From Euborellia annulipes (Eukaryota; Arthropoda; Insecta; Dermaptera; Anisolabididae), in NCBI GenBank assembly GCA_023213315.1, contig JAKCPI010007829.1, positions 1 to 64,000 of the forward strand: DNA of 64,000 nucleotides. Reading direction: 5' to 3'. The first letter of the stretch is position 1. Every line of letters begins with the position of its first letter. Made by a program: the position numbers and the translations under genes. Positions 21,505-32,366 of this stretch are shown piece by piece. Under the pieces are notes generated by a model. It did no database searches. It was not told the origin of the DNA and saw nothing but the letters and a program-made list of their open reading frames with translations.

Positions 21505-21775
21505 ATGTCTCTGTCATGATATGAAAAGAGCTAGGAGGTTGAAATTTTATATTTAAGTTAAGTACCCCTCTGGGACGTGACACGAAGCTTTTGAACAAAA
21601 TCGGCCAAAGAGTACTAGTACTTTACTGATGCACTTTTTCAGTTTTTTTCGATTTTCTCAAAATTCGCTCACACGATTTTGATAAAAATTCAAAAATCAA
21701 TTATTTTTTAGATGCTTTTTAAAATGTATATTCTCATTTTGGCATTGAAATCTTTTGAAGCACACTTTACTAGGA
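21505..21775 (-). repeat. SBR body fragment
   Basis: Contains the body motifs AGCTAGGAGGTTGAAATTTT and AGTACTAGTACTTTACTGA but neither terminal hairpin. Confidence 0.75.
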
Positions 21776-21896
21776 AAGACTAACGTTTTTACTTCGAATG
21801 CTGCGAAAAATTGAACTGCAAAAGTTTGAGAACCTCGGTCTTAATGCATGAATCCAAACCGTTCAAACGAAAGGGTTCGTCTCGAATTGCCTCTGG

Positions 21897-21929
21897 CAAC
21901 GTTTCGAGTGTTTCCCCACCCGTTTTCAG
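21897..21929 (-). ncRNA. Degenerate hammerhead motif
   Basis: Minus strand: CTGAAAA, spacer, CTCGAAACGTT. Core position G8 is A, so probably inactive. A deleted opposite-strand partner (CTCGAAACGTT) is seen near 22068, suggesting a decayed foldback. The frame 21848-22123 spans both and is not coding. Confidence 0.35.
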
Positions 21930-22149
21930 GACAAAGGTTCTTAATAGAGTATTTCGTCTCAAGTATCATTAATTTACAATACGAAAATTTTATTCGTTTT
22001 GGAGTGAGTCACTCAACTGGGACACACAGAAGATTGCTGGAGGCGTGCCTTTGTTACAGTCCTCTCGAAACGTTCCACAAAATAAATATGTCGAGCAGAA
22101 AAATTGTATTTCGTTTTTTATAGAAATAATAAATTGAATGAGTTATAGG

Positions 22150-22545
22150 AAATTCTCGTGTCATATTTGATGGTCACATCAGTTTTAATATTTTTTTTTA
22201 TAGGGAATTTATAGAGGAGAGAAAATGAACTTTCTATGATTAGATATTATATTAATTAGTTTTTTTTTTTTTTTGTAAGTTTTCTAACAAGTTGTCACGT
22301 TCTAGAAATGTCATGTTATTTAAAATTATTATAATTAGTTCTAAAATCTAGAATCTTTATTTTTTTCTTTTTTCTACGCCATTTTCTTCTCCTTTTGACA
22401 TTTAAAAAAAAATTTCCCATTTTTTTTTTGTTTTTAAGAATTAATGACTATTTCTATGATAAGAAGGTCATGCAGCTAGTGGCTAATAGATGAAGCCTTG
22501 CTCTGTTGGCTGCCAATCAATTTAAATAAATAAAGACGGGACCAT
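22150..22545. other. Intergenic stretch
   Basis: T-rich, no gene seen. Confidence 0.6.
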
Positions 22546-22549
22546 AGAT

Positions 22550-22865
22550 ACCGAAAAAAAGACCTTAAATAAAAGTGTTAGTAAAAAAAAAAAAAAAAAG
22601 CGACATTAACATGATGCTTTTATCTCAAAGCTGTCAAAATCATAACCTTACTTTTTAGATTAAAGACGCCATTAAATACGGCGTTAAAATATTAAAGGCA
22701 CCCCCTAGACATGACATTAATTTTTAACACTATTGACTAAATTTAACGCTTTGGCGTTTTTGGCTTTCAGAATAGCAATTTGAGGCAAGGAGGTGTTAAA
22801 ATGAATTAACGCTGATTTAAAAGTTAACGTTTTTGGTTAAAGAGTTTTCTCAAAAATAGCGTCTC
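22550..22865. repeat. GTTAAC-rich inverted-repeat element, second copy
   Basis: Shares the interior of the 8528-9235 element (attaaaggca, cccctagacatg, taatttttaacactatt, gaatagcaatttgaggcaagg) without the nested MITE. The ends are eroded. Confidence 0.65.
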
Positions 22866-23250
22866 CCCCTTGATAAAATCTCACATGAAAATCTGTCAAC
22901 TAGTTTCGAAGACACATTGCCCACAGAGGCAAAAGGACACTAGCGACTGAGAAGAATGAAAATGAGACACTAACCCTTGAGAGAATCCGTTTTTGTAAAG
23001 GAACCCGTCAAGGGTGAGTTAAAATTGTTTAAAAGAAATTGTTGGCTGACATTTAAAGTTAAGGTGTTTGAAATGTCAGGTCAACTAATATATTATAATC
23101 GATTTTAATCTGGAAGTTTACTCGTGGATCCTTCACCATCCATTATATAAACAAATGAATGTTTTATCTTTTATTATATTTATTATAATTATAATATATG
23201 TTTATCGACTGGATTTTGTACAGTAATTGACAGTTTCGGAGTTCGATTGC
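22866..23250. other. Intergenic stretch
   Basis: No gene or repeat boundary recognised. Confidence 0.5.
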
Positions 23251-23252
23251 CG

Positions 23253-23573
23253 CCAGGTTAATGTCTGAAAATATATACCTGGTATAATCCTCGCCAAGTT
23301 ATATTGGGCATACACAATTGTACGTAGCTTAATCATGATAATGTCTCAAATTTTATTATTATCATACCATGGACAGAGAGTGAAAAATTTGAGGCATTAT
23401 CATGATTAAGCTACCTACAATTGTGTATGCCCAATATAACTTGGCGAGGATTATATATATTTTCAGACATTAACCTGGCCCTGAGGATGGTCCCAAATGT
23501 GACCGAAACGTCGGCCCTGGTTTATTAATAAAATGAAATATAACTAGCTGCTTGTTCATTCTTTCAACCTATT
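23253..23573. mobile_element. Foldback plus hammerhead motif
   Basis: Arms about 23253-23358 and 23378-23478 are reverse complements (CCAGGTTAATGTCTGAAAAT on the left). The plus-strand hammerhead at 23481-23512 follows the right arm: CTGAGGA, stem II GGTC/GACC, GAAACGTC. The left partner motif is reduced to GTTTCGGAGTTCGATTGCC. No clean duplication was found because the AT-rich flank lies within the arms. Confidence 0.65.
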
Positions 23574-23589
23574 TGAAAATATATTATAT

Positions 23590-23885
23590 GGACCCTGTTA
23601 CGCAATTGTGTGTCAAGCGCCAGGCACCGAGATTTGAGAAAATTAACATTAAAGTTTTTCTGATTTAAATTGTATTGATTAGATTACATATCATTTTTTT
23701 TGTCAAATGTGCAAGTAAATACTGTAAATATGGCAGATATTCATAAATTATCTCTAAAAATACGACTAATTTAGAGAATAAACAATAACATATAAAAAAT
23801 TATTATTGCAAAATTCTCCAAGTCCAATTATATTTGTAAAAATGCTTCAAAGTCTCTTGACACATGATTGCAAATTAATCTATGC
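23590..23885. mobile_element. TIR MITE, GGACCCTG family, diverged copy
   Basis: The left end GGACCCTGTTACGCAATTGT is clear. The right end is worn (TTGACACATGATTGCA). Divergent interior. Confidence 0.5.
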
Positions 23886-23889
23886 ACTA

Positions 23890-24600
23890 TTTATATTAAT
23901 AAAATTTTAGGTTTATAATTCAAAAATTAAAACGGAGTGGGGGGGGGGTATTATTAAAGTTCTTTTATGGTTATATTTAATACTAATAGCATAGAAACTT
24001 TTTATCAAAATTACATTAATCAATTTTAAATAGTATTAATATTTACAAAGTGATAACAAAATTTTCTCATCAATTAATTCCTGAATAATATTATTAGGAA
24101 TGGAAATTGGAAATGTATAACATGGCAACAGTAAATCAAAGTTTTAATGAAATTGACTTAATATTATTTATTATTATGCTGTCTTTTCGAAATCGCACTG
24201 ATGCTCATCTTCATTATCAGGAATAATATCAAATTAAGTACTACGAAACTACGTGTTAGGCACATAAATCATTTTTGCAAAATGAAAATTCCAACTCTCA
24301 TCGGAGTTCGTCTGCCAACACCCATCCACATACACAACAGTATCATTTTAGCACCATGATTAATTCTGACCATATAGTAGAGGAAACAATTTTATTTTTT
24401 TATTATTCACCAACCTATTTAACTATTTATTTAAATTGAAGAAAAAAAAACAACATATTTATTTAAAATAGAAATATCCGGTCTTTAATTAGTGAATTTC
24501 TAAACCCATTAAAAATAAATAAATAATATTTAATTATCGAAATTTTTATTTTAATTAGTTAAAAAAAAAAAAATAAAATTTATTCATTTTAAGTCCCATT
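23890..24600. other. Intergenic stretch
   Basis: AT-rich; no exon seen. A degraded hammerhead-like string (TTTCGAAAT... on the complementary strand) is near 24190-24222 but lacks the core. Confidence 0.5.
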
Positions 24601-24657
24601 GATTCAAAGCAACGTTCGTTTGGTTATCTCGACAAAAACTACCAATTGGCGGATATT

Positions 24658-24693
24658 CTGAAGAATCTAATCCCAATCTAGAATCGAAACGTC
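24658..24693 (+). ncRNA. Small hammerhead motif
   Basis: CTGAAGA, stem II TCTA paired with TAGA, GAAACGTC. Core intact. No arms. Confidence 0.5.
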
Positions 24694-24858
24694 ACTTTTG
24701 TATCCATTAAATAAAAATTTAACGAATTTTGAAATTTTCTTCATAAAAATAAAATTATTATTACATTTTTAAAAGATTTAGGTGGAAATATAAATATTAT
24801 AAATCTTCCCTACTCCTCCTAGTAGTGAGTAGTTTTCAAAATAAATGTTTGCCATTAA

Positions 24859-25646
24859 GGTTGTTCGGACATTAAAGCACTTTCCTTGATTAAAAACTAA
24901 TTTTTTAATATGTTATTAATCACTATCAAATACGTATAAAATAAAATTTTGAAGCAGATCTGACACAGGGTTATCGTGTAATTAATTTTTAAAAAATTGA
25001 AATTTAACATGTAGCCTATGGGGAATAACGACGAAACGCACACATATCGAATTATATAGGCATCTGTGCAAATGATACAAAAACAAAAAAACTTACATTT
25101 TATTAATTCACTTCCGAGGAATACGTTAAAAATAAAACCAAAAAGTTTCTGCCGACCGCTTTTAAAGATATTTTAACAAGAAAGTCAAAAAATTCTCCAA
25201 AATGACAGTCGCTAATATTTAAAAATAATGAATTCTCGAGAGTCAGACCAGCCTGGCAACGTCGCATAACATAAGTGTCTTATCTCTATGTCAGATACAT
25301 TTTTTTCAATTTTACAATATTTTTCTCGCAAATCGTCCATTGTGTTTAAACTGATTTGCATTAAACATTGTAATATATTAAATAAAATAAAATTTAAGGC
25401 GTTTAAGATTTAAAATAGATAGTTGATGAATGCAATGTTGCCAGTTCTATATTACGTGAAATACTGCTCAAGTCGAAAGTCATTCATTTATTATTTTTGG
25501 TAATTAAATTATTAACTTAATCCAATTATAAACTATGATAGGTCACGACTAAATTATAATAAGGAATTTTGGCATTCAAATTTTTAATTTTATTTAAAAA
25601 AAAATTTAGATTCTATTATGACTTACGATGTACTATCCGAACAACC
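24859..25646. mobile_element. TTAA-flanked MITE-like element (piggyBac-type)
   Basis: Terminal repeats GGTTGTTCGGACA and complement of GGTTGTTCGGATA, with TTAA at 24855-24858 and 25647-25650. 788 bp, no transposase frame. TTAA target choice is diagnostic of piggyBac-type transposition; the lack of coding makes it non-autonomous. Confidence 0.75.
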
Positions 25647-26389
25647 TTAATTGTGGTTAATTTTAGTTAGTAATTAATAATACAATTTAACTAAAAAAAG
25701 TTTCAACATTTCGGTCACTATTTCTGCAGCTGTTTATTTATTTACTTTGTAAAGTATCTGAGGAACTTGATTTATATTTAACTTTGATATAAAGTAGTTG
25801 GTTACTTTTTTGTTAAAAATTTTAAATCATATTTTGTACGAAAATGCAGATGCAGATCACAGAATCTATGAATTTTTGAACCAAGTAAATTTTGTGTAAG
25901 TACAGTGAGGGAGAATATTAAGCCCCAACCAATGCGTTTTCTACTTATGATTATTTCATTGTTTCTAAAGAAATATTATATATTTTTTAATGGAAATTCA
26001 AACTAGGGTTGGTAGATTCGGAGGCTGAATCGATTTTCGATTTTTAAAATCGAAACCAAATAATCGATTTTTAAAAAAATCGATTTTCGATTTTTGTACA
26101 AAAAATTTTTCACTATGCCCATAAGTTGATTTTAAGGTTCTGCTTACGATTTTCAAGCGGTTTGTGGAACAAGAAAAATAGAATGTTGCATTACTGATGC
26201 CCAAATCAATTTATTCAGTCTTTATAACTTCTTTAAAAACCAACACATTGTATATGGTATAACATATTTAGTTTTTTAACTTAAGTTTTAACGTTATAAC
26301 GTAAATTTTAACAAACCAAGAGAACTGAACATCAGCTTCTATATTTCTTAAAAATCTGGTGGGACTCGTCGCACAGCACAACTTTCTCA

Positions 26390-26488
26390 TTTGGCTTAAA
26401 TAAAATCATCGGACTGTCTGGGGTCCGAAAGCGCGACTTTTGGTATACGAGGTTAGCATGCTAACCACTACACCCAAGCCCCGAGGGC
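26390..26488 (-). mobile_element. tRNA-derived SINE, head fragment
   Basis: Minus-strand tRNA-like head (gcccTCGGGGCTTGGGTGTAG... TTAGCATGCTAACCTCG) up to the start of the central hairpin; the tail is missing. Confidence 0.7.
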
Positions 26489-26534
26489 TGAATTCAAGAT
26501 TAAAATTTATAAACATGGGGAAATATTTAATTTA

Positions 26535-26688
26535 AGTATAAAGCGAATTGTGGCTGTTATATAAATTAGATTAATGAGATGAAGAGGATGCAGCCATAAA
26601 TAAAAGCATCTATTTTGCTAACACTGTGTTAGCAAAATAGATGCTCTTTATTTATCATTGGCTGCATCCTCTTCATCTCATTAATCTA
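26535..26688. mobile_element. Palindromic insertion without ribozyme, 12-bp TSD
   Basis: A near-perfect inverted repeat with arms of about 55 bp meeting at TTGCTAACAC/TGTGTTAGCAA. It is flanked by ATATTTAATTTA at 26523-26534 and 26689-26700, and splits the SBR body where intact copies are continuous. The duplication length matches the hammerhead foldbacks, but no CUGANGA/GAA core is present. Confidence 0.75.
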
Positions 26689-27378
26689 ATATTTAATTTA
26701 TATTTTGTTACCATTGCAACAAATTCTCCTATCTTTCCTATGAAATACAAGAGGAAAGTGTACTTCAAAATGAGAATATATTATACATTTTAAAGAGCAT
26801 CTAAAAAATAATTGATTTTTGAATTTAATCAAAATCGTTGGGGCTATTTTTAAGAAAATTAAAAAAAACCTGAAAAACTACCTCAGTAAAGTACTAGTAC
26901 TTTTTGGCCAATTTTAATTAACCTCTTATTTTCTCGCTCCAGGGGGTGTCTAACTTAAATTCCAACCTCATAGCTCAAATCATTCAAGCTTAAAATTGAA
27001 CACAGACGGACAGATCATGTCGCTAAAATCACTTTCTTGGAAAATCGAAAATCGAAAATCGGCCGTCAAAAATCGATTTTTTCGATTTTTTCAAAACACT
27101 GAATCGATTTCGATTTTAATCTAAAATCGAAGCTCAAAATCGATTTTCGATTAAAATCGAAATCGATTCGACCAACCCTAATTCAAACCTAGAAAATTTT
27201 CAATAAAGATTTTATTTTCTTCTATAAAAAGAATGAAATAATCACAAGGGTGGGACTTGATATTGTCCCTCATTGTACAGCAGGTATACCGTAGTTCTGT
27301 TACATACAATGAAAATGAAAAGGTGTTTGTCAACCTCCAGAAAGGAACGATGGGCCACAACAGGTTGGGAACCACTGC

Positions 27379-27556
27379 TTTAAAGTCTTATATGGCCTAA
27401 GTTGCCGAAAAAACTGTGAATGTGTGTGTGTGTGTGTGTGTGAGTGTGAATGTTAAAAAAAAAATTATTAATATATCAATTGGGGGCATTTCTATTTAAG
27501 CCATTTGATATCCAAATGAATAGGCACGCTACCAACTACACCAAGCCCGAGGGCGA
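27379..27556. mobile_element. Two SINE fragments in opposite orientation
   Basis: 27379-27470 is a plus-strand SINE tail (CTTATATGGCCTAAGTTGCC then a TG-rich tract). 27479-27556 is a minus-strand SINE middle and head. Probably a rearranged copy. Confidence 0.6.
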
Positions 27557-27795
27557 TTGAAATCTTCTGAAGACCACTTTACTCTTATACTTCATAGGAA
27601 GTATAGGAGAAACGGTTGCCATCGTAACAAAATTTAATTATTTTTCCATAATTATAAATTTTACATCTTGAATTCTAATATATCAGTGGAAACTAAATAT
27701 ATCTCGACACAAAAAATCTGGAGTTACAAGCACAGAACACAACTTTCGATTACCGAAGGTGAGAGCAGTGCGACCAGTCACACCTTCTGTTTCTT
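27557..27795 (-). repeat. SBR fragment with head hairpin
   Basis: Body from AATCTTCTGAAGACCACTTT to the head hairpin near 27790. Confidence 0.7.
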
Positions 27796-27799
27796 AAGA

Positions 27800-28733
27800 A
27801 GTGTTAATAAATATGAATTATTTGAGTGTGATTGTTCCGTCTTTTGAGTATTTATTATAGGAATTTTTAACGATAGGGTTTATTTTTTGAAAAGCTCATT
27901 AGGGTGTTTAGATCTAAAAAAAATTTTAATCATCTTTAAAAAGAATATATAAAAGAGCTCACATTTCAGAGGGACAAAGCGAAATTAAAAAACAAAATTT
28001 TTCAAGTTTTTTTTTTTATATTGATAGTATTAAATATTTTTTTTTTTTTAAATATAATTAAGGATTTTGTTTTTTGTATCATCATCATCATCATCATCAA
28101 CCCCTTTTCTCATTTGCATATGGAGCAATAGATGAACCCAAACGTCATTATCAAAAAAACAGCAACAGGTATCTCCGGCATAGCACCTGCTTTATTTGCA
28201 TATAAGAAGAAGAATAAAAGATTGTCTGTCTGTCTGTCTTGCCCGAGGGCTGTTGTTGTTGTTGTTGTTGTCTAAACAACAACAAACCATTTGAAAGTAC
28301 CTATGTATATATAAATATCAAATTTTTCCATTTCTCAAGGGCTTTTTTTTAAAGAGATTGTTATCAACAAGCAATCAGGTGGGGAAAAGGTTATCTGGTA
28401 TTTTAATTTAATAACAACAAATTCAATTATGCTACTAATTAATTAAGTGAGAGAGAGAGAGCAACGCCTCAGGTGTAAAAGAGTATTACTACCATTTTCT
28501 ATATACCGTAGTTATATTAGGGTGGGCCGAGAAAGCTCATTTTTTAGTTGTAATAGCTCGGAAAAGTTGCGACAAAAAAAAAAAGGAAAAAAAAAATATC
28601 AAAATCGGTGGACATCTTCCGGCCCTAAAGTTTGACAAAATATGAAAACAACTTATTTTTGCGATTATTTTTTTAATTTTTGAATTCACACCACAATAAA
28701 ACACAATGTTCTCATGTTTAAAAATAAAAATAA
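27800..28733. other. Intergenic stretch with microsatellites
   Basis: (ATC)n at about 28079-28100, (TGTC)n near 28222-28240, (TTG)n at 28252-28271, GA repeat near 28449. No gene seen. Confidence 0.65.
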
Positions 28734-28745
28734 TTTAACTATTTA

Positions 28746-28939
28746 TTGGGTATAGGAGACTTTGCAGCCAAGGAAATTAAATAAAAAACTTATTTAATTA
28801 TTAATCGTCGACGTTTCGGTCGCACGTCACGACCTTCCTCAGTCGACGATTAATAATTAAATAAGTTTTTTATTTAATTTCCTTGGCTGCAAAGTCTCCT
28901 ATACCCAATTCAAAGTCTACAGCCACTTCTCATCACTAG
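28746..28939. mobile_element. Minimal foldback with one central hammerhead, 12-bp TSD
   Basis: 194 bp, the cleanest member. Arms about 28746-28809 and 28843-28908 surround one minus-strand hammerhead at 28810-28842: CTGAGGA, stem II GGTCG/CGACC, GAAACGTC. A unique 30-bp tail ends at 28939. TTTAACTATTTA is repeated exactly at 28734-28745 and 28940-28951. Confidence 0.85.
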
Positions 28940-28951
28940 TTTAACTATTTA

Positions 28952-29572
28952 ATTTAGAAAAAAAGTAGGCCTATATCAAATTATATATAAAAAAAAAACT
29001 GGTAAAAATGTAACTTTTTCATTATTTTGTCAAATACTGGGGATTATTCATTCATTCATTATTTATTTTCTTCAAAAGATACATAGATACGTATGTTGAA
29101 GCGTCAGGTTTAACATACACTACAATTTACATTTTACAAGTTATTGGAATTTTTTTTAAACATATTTACATTCAATGAATTTTTGATATTATTTGGCAAA
29201 ATATTAAAAAATTCTGGTCCCATTGTTCTTATTGATCTCTCCCCCACCATCAATCTTGATTTTTCAGTCCTCTGGTCTTCCCTCTTCTTGCTTGAAGCGT
29301 GCATGCGCGACCGGGAGGTATCAAATGATCCTAAACCAAATTAAAACACAATATTTAAGGTTCTTTGTGAAGACATTGCAACCGGCAGATGTCAAACGAT
29401 TTTGATAATGTGTTTTCCTTTTTTTTTTGTCTATATAATTCGCAACTTTTCCACGATATTACAACTTCGAAATAAAAAAGTAAAAATGAGTTTTTTGGAA
29501 ATCATTCAATTTTTTGAATCATTCTTTGGCCAATATGACCAAAAGGAATAATAAATTGACAATAGCTTGGCC
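28952..29572. other. Intergenic stretch
   Basis: Frames 29144-29405 are not supported: no splice sites or recognisable domain. Confidence 0.5.
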
Positions 29573-29608
29573 CTGATCATCATATGTCCTATATGCGACC
29601 GAAACGTT
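29573..29608 (+). ncRNA. Degenerate hammerhead-like motif
   Basis: CTGATCA ... GAAACGTT. Core G8 is C; likely inactive. Confidence 0.25.
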
Positions 29609-29633
29609 GACCCTGGCACTTTATATAATATTT

Positions 29634-29985
29634 AAAATCTGGTGTGACTGGCGCACAGCACACAACTTTCTCTTACCCTGGGGTAAGAGAAAGTTGCGCA
29701 CCGTGCTGGTCACACCAGATTTTTGTGTCGAGATATATTTAGTTTCCGATAGCACCTTAGTTTCAAACTTGCATTTTAAATGTTGACTGCTTCAAATAAA
29801 CTATGGTTATTTTTCAAAATTTTAATCTCATATTTGGACATTTTATACACAATATAGATTCGTAAATAAATACAAAATTTCATAAGAATTGGAAAAAAAT
29901 TTTAAATGCGTAAAAAGTTCCAAAGGGGACCCCTTTTGAATCGAAATTAACATACAAATCCCTATAGGAAATTAACATTGGCCAA
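29634..29985 (+). repeat. SBR subfamily B
   Basis: Standard head hairpin (29634-29722) but a different body: ttgactgcttcaaataaact, catatttggacattttatac. The same body occurs at 39384-39775. Confidence 0.7.
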
Positions 29986-30165
29986 ATGCGAAGATAAGGT
30001 GGAAAGGGAATTTAAAAAGAGTAGAGAGAGACGATAATGTTTGCAAGTGAGAGAGAGACATATATGTTTTCTTTGAAACAATTAAAACAGAAAAAAAAAA
30101 AATGGGAATTTAAATAATAATTGATTTTTAATCTAATAAAAAGAAAAAGATTTAAATTCCGTTAC

Positions 30166-30650
30166 CATGGCAACCATTTCTATCTTTCCTATGAAGAACA
30201 AGAGTAAAGTGGTCTTCAGAAGATTTCAACGGCAAAATGAGAATATACATTTTAAAGAGCATCTAAAAAATAGTTCATTTATGAATTTTAAAAAAAATCC
30301 TTGGAGGGAATTTTGAGAAAATCGAAAAAAACTGAAAAAGTACATCAGTAAAGTACTAGTACTTTTTGGCCGATTTTGTTCAAAAGCTTATTTTGAGATT
30401 CTTCAAAGGTACCTAAGTTAAATATAAAATTTCAACCCGGTAGCTCAACTCCTTCATGCTAAAAATCTGTCCACACACACACACAGACACACACACACAC
30501 ACACACACAGACCAATTTTCGGGACCCACTTTTTTGGACTCAGGGGACCTCAAAACATGTATATCCATCAAAATCTCGACATCGAATTTTTGACATGATC
30601 GCAATACTTTCTCTCCTATATATTTCATATATAGGCTAAGAGAAAGTAAT
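30166..30650 (+). repeat. SBR body and tail
   Basis: From CCATGGCAACCATTTCT to the tail hairpin ending GAGAAAGTA; includes a CA-rich tract near 30473-30510. Confidence 0.75.
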
Positions 30651-30769
30651 AAAAATTGAAAAAACGACTAGCTGCGTTTCTCATTTGGGATTTCCTGAAC
30701 TTTAAATGCTATACACCTCAATTAAATTAATAAAAGATTAAATTTTTCTTTTCTTTTGGGGGTGATGCA

Positions 30770-31195
30770 TTCTTCGAAAGGAGTCAGTGCTGAGGGAGTC
30801 CCTCCTCAACTAGGACATCCTCCATAGCATAGAAGAGGTTGGATAAAAGGAGCCGGGTGGAACCAGAAATAACGATTAGTTCACTAGCTAGAGATGAAAG
30901 CAGGAGGAGTTAGAGATAGGAAATAATGCAACTTCACGGGGTGCCGGTAGATGGCTACGGCCAGAGGCCGGTTGGATTTTAGGTGTGTGTCTTCGTGCAC
31001 GAAAGCACCTTGGGGCAAATAAACGGCGATCCCGATAGGAATTTCAAATAAAAATAGAGATCGGGGATGGGATTTGGATTGGATCAAGACAGACACTCTT
31101 CCACTGCTTATCAATTCAATAGATTACTCCTTAAGGGAAGAGTGTTATTTTTAAAAGGCGAAAGTCCGCTACAGGCGGGTGAAGCAACCAGTATA
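30770..31195. other. GC-richer patch of unknown nature
   Basis: Clearly less AT-rich than its surroundings. It has short inverted segments (cggccagaggccgg; tcgtgcacgaaagcacc) but no splice-bounded frame. Part (cgatcccgataggaatttcaaat at about 31028) matches the GC-box repeat near 46840. Possibly the 3' part of an old LINE. Confidence 0.35.
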
Positions 31196-31780
31196 AATAA
31201 ATAATTACACGAAAATCAATTTTCACTTCAGTTTTCATTTATATATTAAAATAGCGTATAATAGAGAAAATGTATTTCATAATTAGTTTTTATAGTTAAT
31301 AATTAAATGATTTTTTTTTCCTCATCGATTTCCGGTTTTAAGAAATCTTTTTTTTTTTTATATATTGATATCCGTTCGTTTTTTCCAAGTGTATTTAGTG
31401 AACCAGATGAATGCGGATAAACTCGTCCATTAAAATAAGAAAGTTTGATTGCAATTGAATATTAAATTAGATTCTAATTTGGTGTTAATGCTAGATGAAT
31501 TTTTTTTTTTTTTAATTTAAAATAAATAAATGATTTTTTTTCCTCTTATCTCTTTTTTTTAATATTTTTCTGATTAAAATGTTATACAATACTTGTATTT
31601 TAGTTAGAAAGGATAGAGATGCTTTTCTTTAATTAATGGCGGATAGAAAAGAATATAATAAATTTAAAATTTTTTAGTTGTCGTTTGTATTCTTTGCTCC
31701 TTGGCATTATCCGCTCTCTAGCGGGATGCTGTGTAACCAGGTGGCCCTGGAGCCGCATCTCGACTGCTCACTGCTGCCAC

Positions 31781-31869
31781 CTGGCAGCGGCATCCGAACT
31801 GGTCCATTCCACTTTGCATCTCATTATCGGAGTTGTTTAGAGACGCCGCCGACGGAGGGTGCCAGTCGC
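31781..31869 (-). CDS. Possible internal exon (29 codons)
   Basis: Minus strand: acceptor TTCTAGACAG, then an 89-nt open stretch encoding DWHPPSAASLNNSDNEMQSG and ending FGCRCQ, then CAG|GTGGCA as donor. GC-rich patch. The plus strand also has an open frame across it (31678-31905), so strand and coding status are uncertain. No homology recognised. Confidence 0.25.
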
Positions 31870-31909
31870 CTGTCTAGAATCAATTTTGTATTTCTTCTAG
31901 ATTAAATAT

Positions 31910-32358
31910 TACACAGGGGAACATAGCTTATGAAGTCAATTTAGAAAGATGGCTATGATAACGAATTAGTCAGCCTATAAATTGTTTTGTTTCAATTGAC
32001 TCTGGTGCTCAAGAGATAGAGGATCAAACACACCAAAGGACATTATTATATCGGGGAAATTATTATAATATTAAAGAACACGATTTTAACAAAACAAAAC
32101 GTTATTTATTTTCCAAAAATCAACAACAATGATCCATTATGCCCTCTCCCTACTGACGTCATCCGTCTCGTCACCTTCCCAACAGACATCCCGTACTTAT
32201 CTCTTATTGATCTTTTTGTTTTTTTGTTGTTCTTTGTATCCTTTAAAGCACTTTGCTTGTTTGAAATCAATTGATAATTTTAAAATGAACGTTTTAAAAA
32301 ATATTCCCCTCCTTCGATAATGTAATCTCTGATTGGGCTAAAACTTAAAATTTATATG
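31910..32358. other. Intergenic stretch
   Basis: No gene seen. Confidence 0.55.
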
Positions 32359-32366
32359 TATTAGAA

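Larger units (their letters stand above)
26351..27040 (+). repeat. SBR copy nested in a hAT element
   Basis: The head is partly replaced by a SINE fragment (26390-26488). The body is present and the tail hairpin is lost where it meets the hAT subterminal repeats. It also contains the 26535-26688 palindrome. Confidence 0.75.
26004..27180. mobile_element. hAT-like element, TSD ATTCAAAC
   Basis: 1177 bp with ends TAGGGTTGGTAGATTCG and CGATTCGACCAACCCTA. The exact 8-bp ATTCAAAC lies at 25996-26003 and 27181-27188. Both ends carry subterminal AATCGATTTTCGATT-type repeats. No transposase frame; the interior is an SBR copy. Confidence 0.85.
25903..27275. mobile_element. mariner-type MITE (CAGTGAGG family), split by a hAT element
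   Basis: Halves 25903-26003 and 27181-27275 together match the intact copies at 51758-51966 and 62143-62353. Outer flanks are TA (25901-25902, 27276-27277). The terminal repeat reads CAGTGAGGGAGAATATTAAG on the left and its diverged complement on the right. Confidence 0.85.
25795..27382. mobile_element. Right part of a hAT-like element, hosting three further nested insertions
   Basis: 25840-25900 and 27276-27382 match 33063-33310, the right part of the hAT-like element at 32367-33310 (aaatgcagatgcagatcaca, cagcaggtatacc, ...GGTTGGGAACCACTG). The left terminus is not found, so this copy is 5'-truncated or eroded. It is interrupted at 25903 by a mariner-type MITE that itself contains a hAT element and an SBR. 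Confidence 0.65.
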
